A stretch of 6,676 nucleotides of DNA from JBCCZC01 sp039188505. GTDB taxonomy: Bacteria; Pseudomonadota; Gammaproteobacteria; Xanthomonadales; SZUA-38. A program made the position numbers and the translations under genes. Positions 1-5,393 of this stretch are shown piece by piece. Location: NCBI GenBank assembly GCA_039188505.1, contig JBCCZC010000324.1, positions 1 through 6,676 of the forward strand. The letters are read 5' to 3'. The notes beneath the pieces are model-generated. The model was not told the DNA's origin. It saw only the letters and a list, made by a program, of their open reading frames with translations, and did no database searches. The first letter of the stretch is position 1. Each line of letters starts with the position of its first letter.

Positions 1-1713
1 GGCCGATGCCTCGCTGCCGAAGTCGTCGACGATCAGGTAGGAGAAGCTGTCGATGCCGGCGAAGCCCGGATTCGGCGCGTAGGTGACCATGGCTCCGCCC
101 TCGACCGTGGCCGTGCCGCTGGCCGGCGCCGTGACGGACACCACACGGAGGGGGCCGCCATCGGGGTCCGAATCGTTGGCCAGCACCGCTATGGTGACGG
201 GCATCTCCCGGCGCGTGGTGGACGCATCGTCGGACGCCACGGGCAGGTTATTGACGACGAAGGGTTCGTTCTCGGTCACGACGCGCTCGGTCTCCGCGAA
301 GCGATAGGTGTCGACGATGCGCTTGTGCGCGACGGGGTTGCGCAGGGCCCGGTCGATCCAGGCCGGATCGTCGATGGCCTGGCGAGTCCAGCGCACGCCG
401 TCTCCATCGGGCTCCTCGACCGTCACTTCCACGTCCTCGAAGCCCGCCTCCAGCGACACGAACTCGATCTCGACCCGTCGATTCAGGCGGCGGTTATCCT
501 CGCCGTCGTTGGGGTAGCGCGGATTGCTCTCACCGCGCCCCCGGGTGACCAGCAGCGTATCGTCGAGACCCGCGGCGGCGAGGAAATCACGCGCCGAGGC
601 GGCGCGACGTTCGGACAGCCCCTGGTTGTAAGCCGCGGGACCGAGATCACAGGTGTGCCCCGTGATCGTGACGCGGTCCACGATTTCCGTTGCGGCGATG
701 CGGGCGGCCAGCGCCTCGAGGTCTTGTCGGGCCTCGCCGCCGACGGCGGCACTGTCAAAGCCGAAGTAGGCCTCCTCGGAGATCTCGATGCGGTTTCGCA
801 CCGGACGCTTCTCGATACGCGTGACCTCGCGCATTGGCGGCGCGCTCATGGTGCGCGTCTCCAGCGCATCACGTCGCGGCTGGTACCGCTCGCCGAAGCT
901 GTAGCGATAGAAAAGCAGCGCCCGGGTGTCACTGCTGTCCACCTCGAAATCGCCACTCTTGTCGAGGTACTCGGCGGTGAGCGCCAGGCTGTGACCGGTA
1001 TTCGCGAAGTACTTCTCGAGTCCGAGGCTCAGCGTGTACTGGTCCGCGCCGAAGCGGCCCGTCTCGTAATCGAGACCGCCGCGCACCCGGATGAGCGAAT
1101 CCTCGTAGAAGTGCCCGATCCGTCCACCTACGCCGAAATCATAGGCCCGCTCGTAGAGCCGGGTGATGTCGTCGGTGATGGTCTGCTGCTCGAACACCTG
1201 CCCCATGTCGGTGAAATTCGACACGTCGATGGTCTGGTCGATGGTCGTGTCGATCAGGCGTCGTCCGGTGATCCGGCGCATGAGATAGGCGCCCCAGAAC
1301 AAGCGTTCCGATTCCATGCCGAGGCCGGCCGTGATCTTGCGGTCGTCGAATTCGTTCCGATCGGCGGCGACGAAGAACTTCGTGACGTGCACATCGTCGC
1401 TGGTAGCGGCCTCCGTGAGGCTCTCGGCGCCGGTCAGGAAGTGGAAGTTGAGCTTGATACCGCCACGGTCGTCCGCCACCCAGCCCTCGGCGATCCAGGC
1501 GGAAGTCTCCTGCTCCCCGAAGACGTGGAAATACTCGCCGTGGGCGTCACCATCGTCGTCGATACCGATGCCGACGCGGATATCGTCTCCGGTGAAGGAC
1601 ATGCGGCCGCCCGCGTCACTGGCGGCAAACCTCACGTCCGGATTCTCCTGGGCGCCGAGACCAGCGGCATAGCCCACGAGGGCGCAGAGCAGTGTCGTGC
1701 AGACCTTGCGCAT
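1..1713 (-). CDS. OmpA-family outer membrane/cell wall protein with cadherin-like repeat (3' end outside window)
   Basis: Reading leftwards from ATG at 1713, the frame stays open for 571 codons to the window edge with no stop, so the C-terminus is missing. Residues 1-21 form a signal peptide (MRK, hydrophobic stretch, likely cleavage after LGA before QEN). Cys5 and Cys10 do not sit in a lipobox, so a lipoprotein is unlikely. Residues ~35-275 alternate polar and aromatic residues as in a beta-barrel or beta-rich outer-membrane domain. Residues ~315-418 are an OmpA/Pal-type peptidoglycan-binding domain ([28 protein letters not shown], then [12 protein letters not shown]). Residues ~490-571 are a cadherin/Ig-like tandem-type repeat ([33 protein letters not shown]). 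Proteins with this last motif usually carry several copies, so a long repetitive C-terminus is expected. AAGGA lies 9 bases before the ATG and supports this start. The likely role is anchoring the envelope to the cell wall and possibly surface display or adhesion; the OmpA assignment is firm, the role is inferred. Confidence 0.88.
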   Translation of the reverse strand, partial: [571 protein letters not shown]

Positions 1714-1911
1714 CGCTGTGATTCCTTCTTTGTCCACTTCCGGCCTCGGCCGGCCTGGCGGTTCGACGGTCTACGCCGCCTGCCGCTCTTCGCACGTGAA
1801 CCGGGTCAGCGAAGCTGGCCCGACTCTTCTCCCATGGCCGACACCTTAGCGGATTCCGGCTCCGGTTTCGCGGCGGAATTCGGGCAGCTGTGAGACCGCC
1901 TGCGAGGAAGG
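1714..1911. other. intergenic region between deaminase and OmpA-family gene
   Basis: This 198-base spacer separates two minus-strand genes. It contains the Shine-Dalgarno sequence of the OmpA-family gene, a GC-rich palindromic patch (CCGGCCTCGGCCGG, 1740-1753) and a 9-bp hairpin at 1802-1822. I see no convincing -35/-10 pair for the downstream gene and no conserved coding frame. The spacing suggests the OmpA-family gene is transcribed from its own promoter somewhere here, but I cannot place it. Confidence 0.5.
1802..1822 (-). terminator. candidate hairpin terminator after the rlmB-deaminase operon
   Basis: The arms CGGGTCAGC and GCTGGCCCG flank a 3-base GAA loop (plus-strand reading). The plus-strand transcript would form 9 pairs with one G-U wobble; the minus-strand transcript has a single C-A mismatch. 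It lies 90 bases beyond the deaminase stop. No run of T follows on the minus strand, so it is not a classical intrinsic terminator. It may be a Rho-assisted or weak terminator, or an RNA structure in the leader of the OmpA-family gene. Confidence 0.3.
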
Positions 1912-2490
1912 TCAGTTGGACCGTTCCGGGTTGTAGATCACGCCCCCGCCCTGCGCATATTCCTCGAGGACGGCCACGGCCTTGTCCCGGCAGACATCCT
2001 GGACGACTTCGATGCCACGCTCGCGCAGGGACTCGATCCACTCGATCGGCTTGGCGCCTTCGTCGAAGCCAATGGCCTCGGCATCGCTGCCGCGGGCGCA
2101 GCACACCAGGCGGCTGACCCCGGACCACGGCACGGCCCCGAGGCACATGGCGCATGGCGCGGTCGAGGCGATGAGCTCGAAGTCCCCGCAGCTTCCAAGG
2201 TCGAAGTTACCGGCGAGCTGCTGGGCGATGCAGAGAGCGACGATCTCGGCGTGCGCGGAAGAAGCGTTCGCCGAGGTCACCAGATTCACGCCGGGCGCGA
2301 CCAGCCGGTGCGAGTCGATCGCGAACACGGCCGCGGAGAACGGACCGCCTGTGCCCTGGCGCACATTTTCGAGCGCCATCGCGAGGACGAAGTCGGCCCG
2401 GTCTTCCTGGGTGCTGAATCCCTGCTTCCACGTCGCGGCGAAATCGGAGACCCAGGTGGGCAGCGGCCAATGCACGTCCGGGTAGTTCAT
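1912..2490 (-). CDS. GuaD-like zinc-dependent nucleobase/nucleoside deaminase
   Basis: The protein has 192 residues and belongs to the cytidine/deoxycytidylate deaminase superfamily. It carries the zinc and catalytic signature: H80-A81-E82 (zinc ligand His and proton-shuttling Glu) and P112-C113-A-M-C116 (two zinc ligands), preceded by GGPF at 48-51. GGPF, the SxAHAE spacing, PCxMCLGA and a downstream AIGFDEG (139-145) resemble bacterial guanine deaminases more than the tRNA adenosine deaminase TadA. Deamination of guanine to xanthine or of a related purine is therefore the best guess, but substrate cannot be read from sequence. It is about 35 residues longer than B. subtilis GuaD, mostly at the N-terminus (tryptophan-rich, residues 1-30). 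The ATG at 2490 is chosen because AGAGGGA precedes it by 9 bases and because it overlaps the rlmB stop in ATGA, implying coupled translation. The frame stays open further upstream, but that stretch lies inside rlmB. Confidence 0.85.
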   Translation of the reverse strand: MNYPDVHWPLPTWVSDFAATWKQGFSTQEDRADFVLAMALENVRQGTGGPFSAAVFAIDSHRLVAPGVNLVTSANASSAHAEIVALCIAQQLAGNFDLGSCGDFELIASTAPCAMCLGAVPWSGVSRLVCCARGSDAEAIGFDEGAKPIEWIESLRERGIEVVQDVCRDKAVAVLEEYAQGGGVIYNPERSN

Positions 2491-3227
2491 GATGGGGCAT
2501 CCCTCTGGCGAATCGCCTCGAACAAGAATACACCGGTGGCGACGGAAACATTGAGGCTCTCGAAGCCGCCGGGCATGGGAATGCGAGCCAGGAAATCGCA
2601 GCGCTCCCGGGTCAGCCGACGGAGCCCCGCGCCCTCGCTCCCGAGGACGATGCCCATCCGACCGGTCAGGTCGACCTGCCACAGGGACTGCTCCGCCTCG
2701 CCGGCGGCGCCAACGAGCCAGACACCGGCGTCCTTGAGCAGATCGAGCGCGCTGGCGAGGTTGGTGACCTGGACGAGCGGGACGCGCTCGGCGCCCCCCG
2801 CGGCAGCCTTGCGGGCCACGGACGTCAGGGGGGCTGCGCGATCCTTTGGAAAGACCACGGCATCGACGCCGGCGGCAGCCGCGGAGCGGATGCAGGCACC
2901 GAGATTGCGCGGATCCTGGATCTGGTCCAGCACCAGCACGAGGGCGTCCGGCGCGGCGACGAGGCCGGGGAGGTCCTCGATGCCCGCGAGCGGCCGCAGT
3001 CGGGCACTCGCAACGACGCCCTGGTGGCGCTGGTCGGGGAACCGTCGGTCGAGGTCGCGGCGCTTGACGGTCTTGCAGCTGATCCCCGCGGCGCGCGCCT
3101 GATCGCCCAGCGCCGAGATCCGGCGCCCGGCTTCCCTCGCCAGTTCCACGGTCGCAACGTCGCCCGGACGCTCAGCCAGCAGCGCCTCGACCGCGTTGAC
3201 CCCGATGATCCACTCCGTTTCCGCCAA
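2487..3227 (-). CDS. rlmB: 23S rRNA (guanosine-2'-O-)-methyltransferase RlmB, TTG start
   Basis: This is a SPOUT-class (TrmH/SpoU family) enzyme that uses S-adenosylmethionine to methylate the 2'-hydroxyl of G2251 (E. coli numbering) in the peptidyl-transferase P-loop of 23S rRNA. The N-terminus (EWIIGVNAVEALL) and residues ~1-75 match the L30e-like substrate-binding domain. The catalytic domain shows all three SPOUT motifs: DQIQDPRNLGACIRSA (101-116, with the conserved N and R), IVLGSEGAGLRRL (193-205), and SLNVSVATG (224-232), which form the trefoil knot. PKDRAAPL (127-134) and PLVQVTNLA (150-158) also agree with E. coli RlmB. I chose TTG at 3227 because it gives 246 residues (E. coli RlmB has 243) and follows GGGGGGA by 6 bases. 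No better in-frame start lies nearby, and longer readings add residues unlike the family and would cross the divergent promoter region. rnr, the usual gammaproteobacterial neighbour, is absent. Confidence 0.95.
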   Translation of the reverse strand: MAETEWIIGVNAVEALLAERPGDVATVELAREAGRRISALGDQARAAGISCKTVKRRDLDRRFPDQRHQGVVASARLRPLAGIEDLPGLVAAPDALVLVLDQIQDPRNLGACIRSAAAAGVDAVVFPKDRAAPLTSVARKAAAGGAERVPLVQVTNLASALDLLKDAGVWLVGAAGEAEQSLWQVDLTGRMGIVLGSEGAGLRRLTRERCDFLARIPMPGGFESLNVSVATGVFLFEAIRQRDAPS

Positions 3228-3253
3228 GCCACATCCCCCCGTCGAACGGCCGG

Positions 3254-3282
3254 ATGATCGCGGGTTTCGCCGTTCCAGGCAA
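3254..3282 (-). promoter_or_regulatory. candidate sigma-70 promoter for rlmB
   Basis: On the minus strand, TTGCCT (3282-3277) resembles a -35 box and GATCAT (3259-3254) a -10 box. Each matches 4 of 6 consensus bases, and the spacer is the optimal 17 bases. Transcription would begin near 3247, giving a leader of about 20 bases with the GGGGGGA ribosome binding site. In such GC-rich DNA a match of this quality can arise by chance, so this is only a candidate. Confidence 0.35.
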
Positions 3283-3288
3283 TCCAGG

Positions 3289-3301
3289 TGTCCACCGGAC
3301 A
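3289..3301. repeat. palindrome 1, TGTCC-n3-GGACA, putative operator or enhancer site
   Basis: A perfect inverted repeat with 5-base arms around ACC. It shares both arms with a second palindrome whose centre lies about 20 bases to the right. The centre is about 95 bases upstream of the start site predicted from the -24/-12 element, a typical position for an upstream activating site bound by a sigma-54 activator. The binding protein is unknown. Confidence 0.5.
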
Positions 3302-3308
3302 GTCCGAG

Positions 3309-3322
3309 TGTCCGGGCGGACA
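3309..3322. repeat. palindrome 2, TGTCCGGGCGGACA, putative operator or enhancer site
   Basis: A perfect inverted repeat with 6-base arms (TGTCCG/CGGACA) around GG. It repeats the arms of the palindrome at 3289-3301, two helical turns away, so two dimers could bind on the same DNA face. A further GGAC half-site occurs at 3330-3333. The centre lies about 75 bases upstream of the predicted start of the exporter operon. Confidence 0.55.
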
Positions 3323-3363
3323 GGTCGGCGGACGAGGCCCCAGCAAACGCGGGCCTGAAAAGC

Positions 3364-3379
3364 TGGCACGGAGCTTGAA
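3364..3379 (+). promoter_or_regulatory. candidate sigma-54 (-24/-12) promoter of the exporter operon
   Basis: CTGGCACG ends at 3370 and matches the full -24 consensus (YTGGCACG). After exactly 4 bases comes TTGAA at 3375-3379, matching 4 of 5 bases of the -12 box (TTGCW). The mismatch is at the usually conserved C of the GC pair. Spacing is correct and palindromic sites lie upstream as expected for an activator. The oddity is position: transcription should start near 3389-3391, right at the annotated ATG, which would leave almost no leader. Confidence 0.5.
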
Positions 3380-3390
3380 TACGGAGCTGC

Positions 3391-4668
3391 ATGAGCAAGA
3401 TTCGTGGAACCACCGAGCAGGACCGGGTGATCCAGCGTCGCCGTCCCTGGGGCGCGATCATCGCCGCGGTCGTCATCGGGGGCGGCCTGCTGACCGCAGC
3501 TGCCCTCGCCGTCCCATCACTGATGCGCTGGTCCTCCGTGGATCAGTCGGTCGAAGCCGCTCGCCTGCGCTACGCCGAGGTCGAGCGCGGCGCATTCGTG
3601 CGCGACGTCTCGGTGCAGGGCCGAATCGTCGCAGCCGTGCGTCCGACGCTGTATGCCCCCGCTGCGGGCACCGTGTCGTTCGCCGTCGCAGCCGGCGACA
3701 CGGTCACCGCCGGGCAGGTGCTGGCCACGGTGGACAGCCCCGAGCTCGCCAGCAGCCTGCGGCAGGAGGAGGCCTCGCTGGCCGGCCAGTCGACCGAGCT
3801 CGAGCGGCGTCGGATCGAAGCGCGGAAGCAGCAGCTCGCCCAGCGCAAGACCCTGGACAACGCGCGCGTCGAGCTGACCGCCGCCGAGCGGGAGATGCGG
3901 CGCGCCGAACTCGCCTTCGAGGGCAGCGCCATCAGCGAACTCGATTTCGAGAAGGCCCGTGACGACCTCGAGCGCGCCCGCCTGGAGTTTGAGCACGCGG
4001 AGGCGGAAGCAGCGCTGCTGGCGGACTCGCTGGCCTTCGAGATCGAGACCCAGGCGGCCGCGGTGCAGCGCCAGCAGCTGCTCGTCGATGAACTCGAGCG
4101 ACAGGTCGCGGAGCTGGCGGTGCGTTCGCCCGTGAACGGCATGGTCGGTAACCTCGCCGTGGATCCGCGCGCCTATGCCGCCGACAACCAGCCGCTGCTC
4201 ACCGTCATCGACCTGACGGCGCTGCAGGTCGAGGTCGAGATCCCCGAGTCCTACGCCGACGCGCTGGCCCTCGCCATGCCCGCGGAGATCCGCTGGGGTC
4301 AGGCTGACCACGTGGGCCTGCTCGCCGCGATCTCGCCCGAGGTCATCGGCAACCAGGTCATCGGCCGGATCCGCTTCGCCGGCCAGCCGCCGGCGGGAAT
4401 CCGCCAGAACCAGCGCGTCTCGGCGCGCATCGTCCTCGAGGAAAAGGACGACACGCTCTTCGTCCGTCGCGGGCCATTCTTCGACGCCGGCGCCGGCCGT
4501 ATCGCCTACCGGGTCCATGACGGCGTCGCCGAGCGCACGTCGATCATCGCCGGCAGCACCAGCGTCGAGCGCATCGAGATCCTCGACGGCCTCGCCGAGG
4601 GCGATCTGATCGTCATTTCTTCCACCAGTACTTTCGAGAACGCCGAACGCGTTCTGCTCAACCAGTAA
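3391..4668 (+). CDS. MacA/HlyD-type periplasmic adaptor (membrane fusion) subunit of an ABC exporter
   Basis: This 425-residue adaptor would link the inner-membrane ABC transporter to an outer-membrane channel. A basic cytoplasmic segment (RRRPW, 16-20) precedes one membrane segment (~21-42); there is no cleavable signal or lipobox, so the protein stays anchored with its bulk in the periplasm. Residues ~86-116 (YAPAAGTVSFAVAAGDTVTAGQVLATVDSPEL) are the first half of a lipoyl domain. Residues ~117-243 are a long alpha-helical coiled-coil hairpin rich in E, R, Q and A. Residues ~244-275 (VRSPVNGMVGNLAVDPR) complete the lipoyl domain. Residues ~276-350 form the beta-barrel domain and ~355-425 the membrane-proximal domain. 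At the hairpin turn R170, L174 and S182 approximate the R-L-S channel-docking motif with one extra residue. GGAG lies 4 bases before the ATG. The ATPase gene follows after 11 bases. The exported substrate is unknown. Confidence 0.9.
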   Translation: MSKIRGTTEQDRVIQRRRPWGAIIAAVVIGGGLLTAAALAVPSLMRWSSVDQSVEAARLRYAEVERGAFVRDVSVQGRIVAAVRPTLYAPAAGTVSFAVAAGDTVTAGQVLATVDSPELASSLRQEEASLAGQSTELERRRIEARKQQLAQRKTLDNARVELTAAEREMRRAELAFEGSAISELDFEKARDDLERARLEFEHAEAEAALLADSLAFEIETQAAAVQRQQLLVDELERQVAELAVRSPVNGMVGNLAVDPRAYAADNQPLLTVIDLTALQVEVEIPESYADALALAMPAEIRWGQADHVGLLAAISPEVIGNQVIGRIRFAGQPPAGIRQNQRVSARIVLEEKDDTLFVRRGPFFDAGAGRIAYRVHDGVAERTSIIAGSTSVERIEILDGLAEGDLIVISSTSTFENAERVLLNQ

Positions 4669-4673
4669 GGGAG
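4667..4673 (+). promoter_or_regulatory. ribosome binding site of the ABC ATPase gene, overlapping the adaptor stop codon
   Basis: AAGGGAG begins within the TAA stop of the adaptor gene and ends 6 bases before the ATG at 4680. This strong, well-spaced Shine-Dalgarno sequence fixes the ATPase start and implies translation on the same mRNA as the adaptor. Confidence 0.75.
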
Positions 4674-4679
4674 TCCCCC

Positions 4680-5393
4680 ATGCTCGACATGCAGCAAGTC
4701 ACCAAGGTCTACCGGACGCGTCTCATCGAGACCCACGCCCTGCGCGAGCTTTCGCTGAACGTCGCCGAGGGTGAGTTCGTCGCGGTCACCGGCCCCTCGG
4801 GCTCGGGCAAGACGACGTTCCTGAACATCGCGGGCCTCCTCGAGGAGTTCGAGACCGGCACCTACATGCTCGACGGCGAGGATGTCAGCCGCCTGTCCGA
4901 CCGCGAGCGCTCGCGGCTCCGGAGCGAGAAGATCGGGTTCATCTTCCAGAGCTTCAACCTGATCCCCGACCTGGACATCTTCGACAACGTCGAGGTCCCG
5001 CTGCGCTACCGCAAGATGACGGCCGGTGAGCGGAAGGAGCGCATCGAAAGCGCGCTCGAGACCGTGGGCCTGTCGGCGCGCACGCGGCATTTTCCGGCGG
5101 AACTCTCCGGCGGCCAGCAGCAGCGCGTCGCCATCGCCCGGGCCCTCGCGGGCTCGCCGCGCTTCGTCCTCGCGGACGAGCCCACGGGCAACCTCGACTC
5201 GCTGATGGCCCGCCAGGTCATGGAGCTCCTCGAGGAGATCAACGATCAGGGCGTCACGATCGTGATGGTCACCCACGACCCCGAGCTGGCGCGCCGCGCT
5301 CATCGGAACATCCACCTGCTCGACGGTCAGGTCACCGATCTCGAGGACGTGACCCAGCTGACCGAAAAGCGGGAGGCTCGCCATGCCGTATAA
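4680..5393 (+). CDS. ABC transporter ATPase, MacB/LolD type
   Basis: A full-length 237-residue nucleotide-binding subunit that powers the exporter from the cytoplasmic face. All motifs are intact: Walker A GPSGSGKT (38-45), Q-loop Q90 in FIFQSFNLIPDLDIFDNVEVPL, ABC signature LSGGQQQR (142-149), Walker B FVLADEP with catalytic E167, D-loop NLDS (171-174), and H-loop H199 in MVTHD. The sequence around the Q-loop and GNLDS is characteristic of the MacB/LolD/FtsE class that pairs with FtsX-like permeases, which is what the next gene encodes. It is therefore part of a mechanotransmission-type exporter, not an importer. The last 11 bases overlap the permease gene. Ending near residue 237 without a membrane domain shows ATPase and permease are separate chains here, unlike E. 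coli MacB. LolD itself is less likely because the neighbours are a HlyD-type adaptor and a MacB-like permease rather than LolC/LolE. Confidence 0.95.
   Translation: MLDMQQVTKVYRTRLIETHALRELSLNVAEGEFVAVTGPSGSGKTTFLNIAGLLEEFETGTYMLDGEDVSRLSDRERSRLRSEKIGFIFQSFNLIPDLDIFDNVEVPLRYRKMTAGERKERIESALETVGLSARTRHFPAELSGGQQQRVAIARALAGSPRFVLADEPTGNLDSLMARQVMELLEEINDQGVTIVMVTHDPELARRAHRNIHLLDGQVTDLEDVTQLTEKREARHAV

Larger units (their letters stand above)
3228..3390. promoter_or_regulatory. divergent regulatory region between rlmB and the exporter operon
   Basis: This 163-base non-coding gap separates two divergent transcription units. From left to right it holds the rlmB ribosome binding site, a candidate sigma-70 promoter for rlmB, two TGTCC/GGACA palindromes, a third unrelated inverted repeat (AGGCCC at 3335-3340, GGGCCT at 3351-3356), a -24/-12-like element and a GGAG before the adaptor ATG. 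The density of dyad symmetry is much higher than in the other spacer of this window. Confidence 0.65.

Noticed and set aside
1650..1713. Lipoprotein signal in the OmpA-family protein
   Set aside because: Cys5 and Cys10 lie too early and without a Gly/Ala/Ser before the Cys, so a standard signal peptide fits better.
1740..1753. GC-only palindrome CCGGCCTCGGCCGG as an operator
   Set aside because: Short GC-only dyads are common at this base composition, and there is no second copy or promoter element nearby.
325..1893. 522-codon open frame on the plus strand
   Set aside because: It lies antisense to the OmpA-family gene, whose minus-strand reading shows a signal peptide, an OmpA motif and a cadherin-like motif. 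The plus-strand translation has no recognisable domain and is a high-GC shadow.
2491..2682. N-terminal extension of the deaminase to ATG 2682
   Set aside because: It would run inside rlmB in another frame. The ATG at 2490 has a good ribosome binding site and a coupled ATGA overlap.
2251..3102. 283-codon open frame on the plus strand
   Set aside because: It is antisense to both the deaminase and rlmB; low-complexity Arg/Ala/Ser-rich translation.
3228..3476. N-terminal extension of rlmB by up to 83 codons (ATG at 3476)
   Set aside because: The extra residues do not resemble RlmB, would overlap the start of the divergent adaptor gene, and cross the regulatory palindromes.
3517..4518. 333-codon open frame on the minus strand
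   Set aside because: It is antisense to the adaptor gene and shows no motif; composition is that of a shadow frame.
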